From a virus: a stretch of 21,368 bases of DNA. Made by a program: the position numbers and the translations under genes. The stretch is from positions 1 to 21,368 of IMG/VR virus record IMGVR_UViG_3300027710_000162; one strand, 5' to 3'. The notes under the pieces are model-generated. The model saw only the letters and a list, made by a program, of their open reading frames with translations. It was not told the DNA's origin and made no database searches. This document shows positions 7,926-13,426 of this stretch, one piece after another. Each line of letters begins with the position of its first letter. The stretch's first letter is position 1.

Positions 7926-8548
7926 TATTTGCTTTCAATGATTGCGTTAAGTTGTTGAACTTGGGATTGGACTTCAGCAAGAAATTTAACAATCTCTGCT
8001 TCAATCTCTGCAATATATGCGTCATCACGGTCAACCCGTTTGACAAACAATTGCGCCTTCTCTGGCATTCTGGGGTCAAACATTACAAAGTCACACCATT
8101 TGCGCCTTGTGCAAGCAAGCTGAAATTGCATCTGGGTGATGTATTTGCCAGGAACTTTTTGGGATAGCAGTGTTTCAATCATGGTGGACGTATTTGGGCA
8201 TTTGATTTCAACGCATCCATCGTGCCCCACAAGACCATCAGGGGACGCACCAGCCCACTCAATTGATGGATGACGCACAAACCCCACTTCTTCCACCATA
8301 ACGCCCTGTGCGGCCTCATAAGCTGCCCTGGCAAATGGTTCTTGATCTATGCCCCACTGCATGGCGGCATTGGTGTAGCTTTCCGCTTTAGTGTTGGTCA
8401 GGCGTTCAACCACAAGTTGGGCCATGTAGTTGTCGCGGCTGGCGCTATAACCCGTCTTTGTTTTAGCGATTACATCTGCCACCCTGCTGGCGGTAACTTT
8501 GCCCAAACGGGCGGCAAACCATTCTTCTGTGCGTTGTTCAACTTCCAT
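7925..8548 (-). CDS. YqaJ/lambda-exonuclease family recombination nuclease
   Basis: This 207-residue PD-(D/E)xK nuclease belongs to the YqaJ viral recombinase family. Visible motifs are RTEEWFAARLGKVTAS at the N-terminus (residues 6-21), WAGASPDG with catalytic D104, VEIKCP with E114 and K116, and a Q-rich helix QMQFQLAC (139-146). It would resect double-stranded ends to give single strands for annealing. Its partner is the ERF protein encoded upstream in the same operon. The start is set by a GGAGG site about seven bases before ATG 8548, which lies inside the end of the preceding small gene. Length is normal for the family. Confidence 0.9.
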   Translation of the reverse strand: MEVEQRTEEWFAARLGKVTASRVADVIAKTKTGYSASRDNYMAQLVVERLTNTKAESYTNAAMQWGIDQEPFARAAYEAAQGVMVEEVGFVRHPSIEWAGASPDGLVGHDGCVEIKCPNTSTMIETLLSQKVPGKYITQMQFQLACTRRKWCDFVMFDPRMPEKAQLFVKRVDRDDAYIAEIEAEIVKFLAEVQSQVQQLNAIIESK

Positions 8549-8717
8549 TGCGAACCTCCATCATTTCATTTGCCATTGTGAAAGCGGCAAAAGCAGTGTC
8601 ATTGAAATCCATGTCAGAGCGCCAATCAGAATCAGACAAAAGTGCTTGCATGGCAAAGATGGCGATAAAGTCTTTGAGGGTCATTTCCTCAAGACCAATT
8701 TCTTTTTTCTTTCTCAT
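8538..8717 (-). CDS. Small hypothetical protein, 59 aa
   Basis: This short gene starts at ATG 8715-8717, overlapping the stop of the upstream gene as ATGA. It ends at TGA 8538-8540, overlapping the YqaJ start by 11 bases. The protein begins MRKKKEIGLEEMTLKDF and ends ANEMMEVRNGS, an amphipathic, acidic, Met-rich helix pattern. An Ala/Met-rich ending of this kind is common in short phage early proteins. No function is recognised. Close packing on both sides and a frame free of stops support it as real. Confidence 0.65.
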   Translation of the reverse strand: MRKKKEIGLEEMTLKDFIAIFAMQALLSDSDWRSDMDFNDTAFAAFTMANEMMEVRNGS

Positions 8718-8911
8718 GCTTGCCCCCTTGTTCCTTCACCCAACCAGTCATCGTGCATCTTTAACAAATATGCTCTGGCATCGTTATTCACTTTTTCTTC
8801 TACCAGTTTGGCAAAAGCTACAAGTGCCTCTGAATAAATGCCATCAAGATGTGGACGCATACCAATCAATTTGCATTCTTGTGCCATCTCAATGATTTCA
8901 TCTTGTGTCAT
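8714..8911 (-). CDS. Small hypothetical protein of a common phage early type
   Basis: This 65-residue protein begins MTQDEIIEMAQECKL and continues with LVAFAKLVEEKVNND, then a charged tail. A leading TQDEIIEMA helix followed by a FAKLV segment is a layout I remember from many phages of Proteobacteria, where its function is unknown. Both ends overlap neighbours by ATGA (8908-8911 with erf and 8714-8717 with the 59-aa gene), so it is part of the recombination operon. Confidence 0.7.
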   Translation of the reverse strand: MTQDEIIEMAQECKLIGMRPHLDGIYSEALVAFAKLVEEKVNNDARAYLLKMHDDWLGEGTRGQA

Positions 8912-9537
8912 GCTTTTTCCTTTGCTTTAGCAATGCGTTCTGCCTTGGCCTTGATGACCTTGGCAATCCATGTCTGGTCGCCCTTGCAAGCGTCATAGGC
9001 GGCTTTGTAAGCGGTTTGCAGTTCTTCTTTGTTGGCGCTGGCATCGATTGCGGCAATGTGGTCTGCCATCATTCCTGCGTCAATCTGTGGCGCAGGGCGA
9101 GATGCAGAAACAGAATGAGTATGGGCATCTGCATCATTGTCTGATTCTGTGGGGATGCTAAAGGCTTGAAAGGCTGCATACTTGTACGCGGCTGACATAG
9201 CTTTATTGGTGGCTTTGTCTCCACTATCCATTGCCTCACCAAATGTTTTAACGGTGTGTTTTGACCCGTCATCTGCTGAGACAAAATCAAACTCAACCTC
9301 AACAGTCACATAAAATAATGCGCCACCCGACTTGCTGATGCGCTCAATACACTCTCGCGCAAGCACACGAGGCAGAATGCAAAGGCTGTGCTTTGCCAAT
9401 AGGGGCGCAATTGCGTTGTAAACATCGTCAATCCCCCTAAAGTTATAACCGCTGCCTTGCATATTCCTGCGGTCTTTTGTAATGCCAACAGATGACAATT
9501 CAGCCTGGACAGCGTTAATTGCTTTATAAACTTTCAT
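8908..9537 (-). CDS. erf: ERF family single-strand annealing protein
   Basis: This 209-residue ERF-superfamily recombinase resembles P22 Erf. Its signature is YNFRGIDDVYNAIAPLLAKH (residues 31-50). The second conserved block is FGEAMDSGDKATNKAMSAAYKYA (about 99-121), where the GDKA.KA.....K core is typical. The C-terminal part (about 150-209) is Ala/Lys-rich and variable, as in the family. It would anneal complementary single strands made by the YqaJ nuclease, enabling phage recombination and possibly circularisation. The start is supported by AAGGAAAC six bases upstream of ATG 9537. Length is normal. Confidence 0.92.
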   Translation of the reverse strand: MKVYKAINAVQAELSSVGITKDRRNMQGSGYNFRGIDDVYNAIAPLLAKHSLCILPRVLARECIERISKSGGALFYVTVEVEFDFVSADDGSKHTVKTFGEAMDSGDKATNKAMSAAYKYAAFQAFSIPTESDNDADAHTHSVSASRPAPQIDAGMMADHIAAIDASANKEELQTAYKAAYDACKGDQTWIAKVIKAKAERIAKAKEKA

Positions 9538-9546
9538 GATGTTTCC

Positions 9547-9819
9547 TTAGTAAGCGTATTTGGGGCCGCAAGTGACTTCCACCACAGTTTCGACTGTGTA
9601 GCCGTTGATCTTGCGTTTGGCGTACAAAGGGATGGCCCGTAGGCCAGAGGTTTCGCACTGGCGCACAGCGTCAATCACCTCATTCCTTCCCATCGGTTGG
9701 ACTTGTTTGTCAACAATCAAATCCTGATTGGGCGCTTGGGGTGTTGACCCTGGCAAGCTAGAGCAACCAGCGGTTACCCAGGCCATCCAGCACAAAAGTG
9801 AGTAGGTAATCATCTTCAT
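9547..9819 (-). CDS. Small lipoprotein
   Basis: This 90-residue protein has a lipoprotein signal: M-K, a hydrophobic core (ITYSLLCWMAWV) and a lipobox TAGC with acylated C19, then SSLPGSTPQAPNQD as a typical linker. The mature part (about 70 aa) contains VIDAVRQCETSGLRAIPLYAKRK and ends EVTCGPKYAY, with two more cysteines that may form a disulfide. It would be anchored on the periplasmic side. It is expressed with early genes, not the lysis cassette, so superinfection exclusion or envelope modification is a reasonable guess. It starts as ATGA on the stop of the upstream gene; an ATG two codons later is an alternative. Confidence 0.8.
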   Translation of the reverse strand: MKMITYSLLCWMAWVTAGCSSLPGSTPQAPNQDLIVDKQVQPMGRNEVIDAVRQCETSGLRAIPLYAKRKINGYTVETVVEVTCGPKYAY

Positions 9820-10013
9820 TCCGATTCCTTTGCAATCAAGCGCATTTCCAATTCTTTGATGTATTCCTGTGCGGTTTCCACAAGGTTGATGTGTGTACGC
9901 AAATGAGACTCCAACAGGCCAACGTGATAGGCCAAGCGATTTCGTGCGGGTTCACCTTCATACTGTTTGTCAGCAATGAATTTGATGTTGTCGATAAGTT
10001 CGTCAGCGTTCAT
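9816..10013 (-). CDS. Small hypothetical protein, 65 aa
   Basis: The start is taken at ATG 10011-10013 (MNADELIDNIKFIADKQ). A GGAG site lies about ten bases upstream, and the longer open frame covers the end of the preceding TM-protein gene. The protein is helical and charged, with a possible coiled coil at the end (LVETAQEYIKELEMRLIAKESE). No domain is recognised. It overlaps the lipoprotein gene by ATGA and follows the 55-aa TM gene by one base. Confidence 0.65.
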   Translation of the reverse strand: MNADELIDNIKFIADKQYEGEPARNRLAYHVGLLESHLRTHINLVETAQEYIKELEMRLIAKESE

Positions 10014-10014
10014 G

Positions 10015-10182
10015 TCATGGTCTCCAAATAAAAATATCAAGGCAAAGCACAACCAAAGCAACCAAGGCCAAAACCCTGATAACTTTGTCGCCAGTGGAAT
10101 GTTGGGCAACGTGGATTTCTATGGCTGCGCCGTATTCCACAGTGTGGGGGAATGCTTCATTCATCGTTCTGGGGTATTTCAT
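10015..10182 (-). CDS. Small single-TM protein with YPRTMNEAF start
   Basis: This 55-residue protein has a soluble N-terminus beginning MKYPRTMNEAFPHTVEYG and a single TM helix at about 35-52 (IRVLALVALVVLCLDIFI) with a short WRP tail. A YPRT(M/L)NEAF-type opening recurs in small proteins of Betaproteobacteria phages as I recall them; their role is unknown. ATG 10182 is preferred because AGAGG lies about six bases upstream. ATG 10188, two codons earlier, or ATG at residue 8 (inside the end of the previous gene) are alternatives. It overlaps the 46-aa gene by 26 bases in another frame. Confidence 0.65.
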   Translation of the reverse strand: MKYPRTMNEAFPHTVEYGAAIEIHVAQHSTGDKVIRVLALVALVVLCLDIFIWRP

Positions 10183-10297
10183 CTTCATCCTCTGGTTGGT
10201 TGTCGGGGTTGTAATCTGTTTGGCGAGTGAGGATTTGCCCCCATCGCCATTCCTCATAATCTTGTGTGTACATGGTGGGCTGGGGCTTGCGCCCCAT
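10157..10297 (-). CDS. Small acidic protein, 46 aa
   Basis: The open frame runs from ATG 10295-10297 to TGA 10157-10159. It begins MGRKPQPTMYTQDYEEW and ends PDNQPEDEDEIPQNDE, which is strongly acidic. An in-frame ATG at 10273 (MYTQDYEEW...) is an alternative start, because a small GC hairpin (GGGGC-GCAA-GCCCC) covers the first codons. It lies between the first operon gene and the TM gene, overlapping the latter by 26 bases. No function is recognised. Confidence 0.5.
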   Translation of the reverse strand: MGRKPQPTMYTQDYEEWRWGQILTRQTDYNPDNQPEDEDEIPQNDE

Positions 10298-10302
10298 TTT
10301 GT

Positions 10303-10473
10303 TTATTTGTTTTTAAATGGTGAGTTTGCTTTGAAATCGTAACCAAGGGTTTTTAATTCTTGGGTTGTTTCAGCAAGACTCATGGTGTTAACTTGTTGGT
10401 TTGTGTAGCCAAACCCAATCAAAGCCTTGCGCTGAGAAACTGCCAAGGTCACCATCCAGTTTGAATTCATCAT
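10303..10473 (-). CDS. First gene of the leftward early operon, 56 aa, unknown
   Basis: ATG 10471-10473 is preceded by TAGGAG about eight bases upstream, and a strong promoter-like site lies about 50-78 bases upstream. The peptide begins MMNSNWMVTLAVSQRKAL and ends FKANSPFKNK. It has no clear domain; the central part (GYTNQQVNTMSLAETTQELKTLG) looks like a short helix-turn-helix-sized fold but is too degenerate to call. Its position directly behind the promoter means it should be among the first proteins made. Confidence 0.65.
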   Translation of the reverse strand: MMNSNWMVTLAVSQRKALIGFGYTNQQVNTMSLAETTQELKTLGYDFKANSPFKNK

Positions 10474-10521
10474 CTTGATACTCCTAAAAGACCCTTATGC
10501 GTTTTGCTAGGGCATAGGCGA

Positions 10522-10541
10522 ATCATAAGCCACCTTATAAT
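10522..10541. promoter_or_regulatory. Operator-like palindrome spanning two divergent -10 boxes
   Basis: ATCATAAGCCACCTTATAAT is a near-perfect inverted repeat: arms ATCATAAG and CTTATAAT match at 7 of 8 positions around a CCAC centre. Its left arm is the leftward -10 box and its right arm contains a perfect rightward TATAAT (10536-10541). Further CTTATG half-sites occur at 10494-10499 and 10571-10576. This is where a Cro-like repressor, encoded just to the right, would be expected to act. The rightward -10 lacks a good -35, so that promoter may be weak or need an activator. Confidence 0.5.
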
Positions 10542-10551
10542 CCCAAGTCAA
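10522..10551 (-). promoter_or_regulatory. Leftward early promoter (PL-like)
   Basis: On the minus strand TTGACT (10551-10546) and TATGAT (10527-10522) are separated by 18 bases. Each differs from the sigma70 consensus at one position. Transcription would start near 10515, giving a leader of about 40 bases before the first leftward gene. It is the only strong minus-strand promoter I see ahead of the operon. Confidence 0.75.
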
Positions 10552-10588
10552 CTGTGGGGGTATTAGCGGTCTTATGTACAATGTGCGG

Positions 10589-10744
10589 ATGGACAAGGAC
10601 AAATTTATTGCATTGGCTGGCTCACAGACTGAGCTTGCCAGAATTTTGGGCATCCACCAATCTGCGGTTTCCCAATGGAAATCTGTCCCCCAAGCAAGGA
10701 TTTGGCAATTGATGGTGTTGCGTCCTGAGTGGTTTTCAATGTAA
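10589..10744 (+). CDS. Cro-like helix-turn-helix repressor
   Basis: This 51-residue protein is little more than a DNA-binding HTH. The segment SQTELARILGIHQSAVSQWK (residues 12-31) has the helix-turn-recognition-helix pattern of Cro/YdaS-type proteins, followed by VPQARIWQLMVLRPEWF. It lies to the right of the divergent control region and is transcribed opposite to the recombination operon, as Cro is in lambdoid phages. An in-frame ATG at 10574 would add five residues; neither start has a clear Shine-Dalgarno site, so the start is uncertain. No CI-like repressor gene is present in the window. Confidence 0.75.
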   Translation: MDKDKFIALAGSQTELARILGIHQSAVSQWKSVPQARIWQLMVLRPEWFSM

Positions 10745-10846
10745 GATTGTTTGAAACACGGCTAGTCTGGAAGTCATGAGCCAGATGAAAAGAGAACTCC
10801 CCTCCTGCCGCCGTTTCTTTTCTGGGAGATTTGCGGAGTTTGCTTT

Positions 10847-11557
10847 ATGCGAATTAAAAACTGGTCGAAGTTTCAGCATTTCAAGGACAGAAAGCCGCCT
10901 TGGGTCAAGCTGTATCGTGATCTTTTAGACGATATTGAATGGTACGAACTTGACCCAAAAGCGGCAAAAGTGCTGGTCATGCTTTGGTTAATTGCCAGCG
11001 AGGATGATGGACGCATTCCCCCCACCAAACAACTGGCATTTAGGCTAAGAATGTCAGAAAAGGATACGGAAGTTTGCGTTTCCAAGCTTTTTCATTGGCT
11101 GGAACAAGACGATAACAAGCCGATATCAAGCCGATATCAAGATGATGCACCAGAGACAGAGACAGAGACAGAGAGAGAGACAGAGACAGAGTTATTCGTT
11201 GAAACCGATAGATCGGTTGTCAACCCAAAGCGCATAAGTTGTCCAGCAGAAGAATTGCTGAATCTTTACCACGAAGAATGCAAAAGCCTTCCACGGGTGT
11301 TGATGTTGAACGACACAAGGCGCAAGCACTTGGTCAGCCGCTGGCGTGATGTGGATGCCGAGGATGATTTGAAATCCAAAGAGGAAGGCATTGAGATTTT
11401 TCGGCAAATCTTTCGCCAAGTCCAGAAATCTGATTTTTTGTCAGGCAGAACCCAAAACCGCAATGGTCGGGCATGGAAGGCCAGTTTTGATTGGCTGATG
11501 ATGCCCACCAATTTTCTGAAAGTAGCCGAAGGGCAATACGATAACGGGAGAAATTAA
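10847..11557 (+). CDS. Phage replication initiation protein (O-like / replisome organiser)
   Basis: This 236-residue two-domain protein has an N-terminal winged-helix-like domain (residues 1-95). It begins RIKNWSKFQHFKDRKPPWVKLYRDLL and includes the segment VLVMLWLIASEDDGRIPPTKQLAFRL. A low-complexity ETETE linker (about 103-117) follows. The C-terminal domain (about 130-230) contains YHEECKSLPRV, RRKHLVSRWRD and WKASFDWLMMPTNFLKVAEGQY. That C-terminal pattern is common in phage replication proteins that load a host or phage helicase. No helicase gene is in the window, so a host helicase is the likely partner. A GGAG site lies about nine bases before ATG 10847. The linker DNA holds short tandem repeats. 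Confidence 0.75.
   Translation: MRIKNWSKFQHFKDRKPPWVKLYRDLLDDIEWYELDPKAAKVLVMLWLIASEDDGRIPPTKQLAFRLRMSEKDTEVCVSKLFHWLEQDDNKPISSRYQDDAPETETETERETETELFVETDRSVVNPKRISCPAEELLNLYHEECKSLPRVLMLNDTRRKHLVSRWRDVDAEDDLKSKEEGIEIFRQIFRQVQKSDFLSGRTQNRNGRAWKASFDWLMMPTNFLKVAEGQYDNGRN
11116..11191 (+). repeat. Short tandem repeats inside the replication gene
   Basis: Two perfect 11-bp copies of CAAGCCGATAT (11116-11137), each containing most of a GATATC palindrome and followed by a third partial CAAG, are succeeded by a purine-only-plus-C tract of GACAGA/GAGA repeats (11151-11191). The 11-bp unit is out of phase with the codons, so protein selection does not explain it. Lambda keeps its origin iterons inside gene O, so this could mark an origin; the purine tract may simply encode the ETETE linker. 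Confidence 0.6.
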
Positions 11558-11791
11558 ATGTCGTTCAAAAATCAACTCAATGAGAAAAAAGACCCGATTG
11601 ACGATGTTCAGCGCCTGATGTGCAGTGTGCCAGGATGCCCCAAACGCTGGTCGGTTCACATGGAGGGTATGCGCCCAATGTGTTCCGAACACCAATGGTC
11701 TGACAGAAAGCCAACCACACGGCGGGACATAGCCGCCCTGTTGCCCAGCACCAAGCCTGTAAAACATTGGATGGATGACGAGGCATTTTGA
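11558..11791 (+). CDS. Small zinc-finger-like protein
   Basis: This 77-residue protein has a probable metal site C22-x4-C27 and C42-x2-H45 (CSVPGC...CSEHQW), typical of small phage zinc-binding proteins. A basic segment follows (KPTTRRDIAALLPS) and the end is acidic (HWMDDEAF). It starts immediately after the replication gene and probably shares its message. Function is unknown; nucleic-acid binding is likely. Its stop (TGA 11789-11791) overlaps the ATG of the homing endonuclease by one base. Confidence 0.65.
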   Translation: MSFKNQLNEKKDPIDDVQRLMCSVPGCPKRWSVHMEGMRPMCSEHQWSDRKPTTRRDIAALLPSTKPVKHWMDDEAF

Positions 11792-12288
11792 TGAATAATT
11801 TTCTTAACAAATACGAAAACAAAATTCAAAGAATTACTGAAACTGGTTGCTGGATATGGATGGGTGCAACAAAAACCCACAAACATCCTTACGGTTGGCT
11901 TTCCTACAATAAAAAACATTACAACGCACATCGTCTGTTTTACATGATTCATCATGGCATCGAATTAATAGATTCAAAGATTGTTATTTGCCATACTTGT
12001 GACATTCCTCAATGTGTCAATCCAGAGCATCTTTATGCTGGCACTCAAAAACAAAACGTAAAAGATATGTGGGCAAAAAATAGACAATCAAAAAGACTTT
12101 TAAATCCTCCTAGACATAGCAAACTTACTGCTGAACAAGCAATTGAAATAAAGAAAAAATGTTTATCTGGAATAAAAGATGAAACATTAGCCAATCAATT
12201 TTTTGTAAAAAAATCAACTATTCAAGATATAAGACTTGGTAGGCGATGGAATAAATTTTTTGAGGAGAATAAAAATCAACTACTTTGA
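11791..12288 (+). CDS. Free-standing HNH homing endonuclease
   Basis: This 165-residue protein has an HNH_3-type core. AHRLFYMIHHG leads into VICHTCDIPQCVNPEHLYAGTQ..., with H68, N77 and H80 as the HNH residues and C70 and C75 nearby. It begins with a GCWIWMGAT segment typical of these enzymes. The C-terminal part (LTAEQAIEIKK...LANQFFVKKSTIQDIRLGRRW) is a DNA-binding domain of the NUMOD/HTH kind. The gene is visibly richer in A and T than its neighbours on both sides, a sign of recent arrival. ATG 11791 is chosen over an upstream TTG because it overlaps the previous stop. Such enzymes cut copies of the locus lacking them and spread by repair. Confidence 0.88.
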   Translation: MNNFLNKYENKIQRITETGCWIWMGATKTHKHPYGWLSYNKKHYNAHRLFYMIHHGIELIDSKIVICHTCDIPQCVNPEHLYAGTQKQNVKDMWAKNRQSKRLLNPPRHSKLTAEQAIEIKKKCLSGIKDETLANQFFVKKSTIQDIRLGRRWNKFFEENKNQLL

Positions 12289-12496
12289 CGCACACAAACT
12301 TTTAGACAGGGCAAAAGATGGACAAAACATCAGCCGAACTGCAATTGACTATGCGCTTTTCCTTACAGGAGATGCGCCAGAGCGAGGCCAGAGAATGGAT
12401 TTTGAGATACAACCAGAAAATCAAGGAACTGGGCAAAGCCAAGGCATCGGCATGGTGGCAGACCACGATTGCCGACATTTCCAAGCGCAGGGGTGA
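12260..12496 (+). pseudogene. Possible gene whose start was displaced by the HNH insertion
   Basis: A frame different from both the HNH gene and the 76-aa gene encodes KINYFDAHKLLDRAKDG and ALFLTGDAPERG. This looks like a genuine short phage protein of the AH.LLDR...LTGD type that I vaguely recall. It has no ATG at its front: where MKINYF would begin, the codon is ATA (12269-12271), right at the end of the HNH gene. A TTG at 12260 could serve as a start. From about 12318 it overlaps the next gene, which makes its later part doubtful. It may be a remnant, or be expressed from an unusual start. Confidence 0.35.
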
Positions 12497-12548
12497 AGCC
12501 GCTGCCAACGACCTCAGAAACCGAATGAACCAAGAAAGATCAAAATGA
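12318..12548 (+). CDS. Small helical protein, unknown
   Basis: This 76-residue charged, helical protein begins MDKTSAELQLTMRFSLQEM, continues REWILRYNQKIKELGKAKASAWW, and ends with ISKRRGEAAANDLRNRMNQ. The RRG..AA..LR.RMN ending is familiar from small proteins of phages and prophages of Proteobacteria with no known role. A Shine-Dalgarno AGGG lies about seven bases before ATG 12318; internal ATGs at residues 12 and 19 are alternatives. The stop overlaps the next start as ATGA. It lies just after the HNH insertion and shares bases with the displaced frame. Confidence 0.65.
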   Translation: MDKTSAELQLTMRFSLQEMRQSEAREWILRYNQKIKELGKAKASAWWQTTIADISKRRGEAAANDLRNRMNQERSK

Positions 12549-12655
12549 AAATTGATGTACAAAAAATGCACAGCGTTGGCTTTGGTGTTTTGTTTTTTCC
12601 AAGATACGGCCTTGGCATCCAGATTGGTCGGCGCTGGTTTGGATTTAAAAAATGA
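12545..12655 (+). CDS. Tiny protein, 36 aa
   Basis: ATG 12545 overlaps the previous stop and TGA 12653-12655 overlaps the next ATG, both as ATGA. The peptide has a polar start (MKIDVQKMHSVG) and an aromatic, Gly- and Arg-rich end (FFPRYGLGIQIGRRWFGFKK). Tight coupling on both sides and the non-random Gly/aromatic pattern support a real gene. The function is unknown; a membrane-surface association is possible from its hydrophobic-basic end. Confidence 0.55.
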   Translation: MKIDVQKMHSVGFGVLFFPRYGLGIQIGRRWFGFKK

Positions 12656-12918
12656 GATATGCCGCTAGGGTTGATGCCAACCAAAAGCAAATCATTTCAG
12701 CATTGGAAGCCGCTGGCGCTTATGTCTGGGTCATTGGCCTACCAGTTGACCTTTTAGTTGGATATAAGAACCACACCTTTCTGGTGGAATGCAAAAGTGG
12801 CCCCAAAAGGCGTTTAACCGCCCTACAAGCGGACTTTTTTGAGAATTGGTCTGGTAGTACCTTGGCAAGGATTGATGGCCCTGACGGGGCTTTACGCATG
12901 ATCGGAGTTTTGAAATGA
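12652..12918 (+). CDS. Small PD-(D/E)xK nuclease (VRR-NUC / resolvase-like)
   Basis: This 88-residue protein matches the small phage nuclease pattern: RVDANQKQIISALEAAGA at the front, then LPVDLLVGY with a catalytic Asp near residue 33, then LVECKSG with E46 and K48. A Q-rich helix LTALQADFFENW follows, as in VRR-NUC proteins. Such enzymes are thought to cleave branched DNA such as Holliday junctions. It starts as ATGA on the tiny upstream gene and ends overlapping the next. The likely job is resolving recombination or replication intermediates before packaging. Confidence 0.8.
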   Translation: MRYAARVDANQKQIISALEAAGAYVWVIGLPVDLLVGYKNHTFLVECKSGPKRRLTALQADFFENWSGSTLARIDGPDGALRMIGVLK

Positions 12919-13244
12919 AACCAGAAGAAGCTGCCCAAGACATACGCAACAAAGCCCGAGCCTATGGCGATGCCAAAGCCCAGCGGGTTTACCTTGAGGA
13001 ATTCCGCAAGTCAAAAAAAGCCCTTCTGATGAAAGATGCCCTGCAAATGGGCTACGAGGCGGCAAACGCCCAAGAACGCGAGGCTTACGCTGACCCCGAA
13101 TATCACACTTTGCTGAAAGGGTTGGCGGCGGCAATAGCCCAAGAAGAAACCCTGCGCTGGGAAATTGAGGCATCAAGGCTTGATATAGAAATCTGGAGGA
13201 CAAAAGAGGCCACCAACCGAATGCAAGACAGGGCGCACCAATGA
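12915..13244 (+). CDS. Conserved helical phage protein, unknown
   Basis: This 109-residue protein is almost all helix and highly charged. It starts MKPEEAAQDIRNKARAYGDAKAQ. The middle block REAYADPEYHTLLKGLAAAIAQEE, followed by LRWEIEASRLDIEIWRTKEATNR, is familiar from many phages next to nucleases and NinB/NinG-type genes. It overlaps the neighbours by four bases at each end. No catalytic motif is seen. A role as a partner of the adjacent recombination nucleases is an inference from position. Confidence 0.7.
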   Translation: MKPEEAAQDIRNKARAYGDAKAQRVYLEEFRKSKKALLMKDALQMGYEAANAQEREAYADPEYHTLLKGLAAAIAQEETLRWEIEASRLDIEIWRTKEATNRMQDRAHQ

Positions 13245-13426
13245 AGTGTCCAGAATGCGGGACATGGACAATTGTCAAAGAATCCAGAATATCCACAGGC
13301 AACACCCGCAGAAGGCGGTTAGAGTGTGCAAATATGCACAGGTTTTCCACATTGGAGACAATCGTTGATAGAAAAACATTTATACGTCAGGTCAAAAAAG
13401 CTGCTGAAACTGGTGGCAAGCCTTGA
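13241..13426 (+). CDS. Small zinc-ribbon protein
   Basis: This 61-residue protein has a single zinc ribbon: C3-P-E-C6 at the start and C29...H33 (ECANMH) after a basic run (TRRRRLE). The sequence resembles the N-terminal ribbon of NrdR and small phage zinc-ribbon proteins, but it lacks the NrdR nucleotide-binding ATP-cone. It could bind DNA or RNA as a small regulator. The last 62 bases overlap the start of the next gene in a different frame. Confidence 0.7.
   Translation: MKCPECGTWTIVKESRISTGNTRRRRLECANMHRFSTLETIVDRKTFIRQVKKAAETGGKP

Noticed and set aside
10589-10744. Prophage status based on the Cro-like gene
   Set aside because: No integrase, attachment site, excisionase or CI-like gene is visible in this window, so lysogeny cannot be claimed.
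10775-10927. 50-codon frame starting MSQMKRELPS upstream of the replication gene
   Set aside because: No usable Shine-Dalgarno spacing and most of it overlaps the well-supported replication gene; composition looks like a shadow frame.
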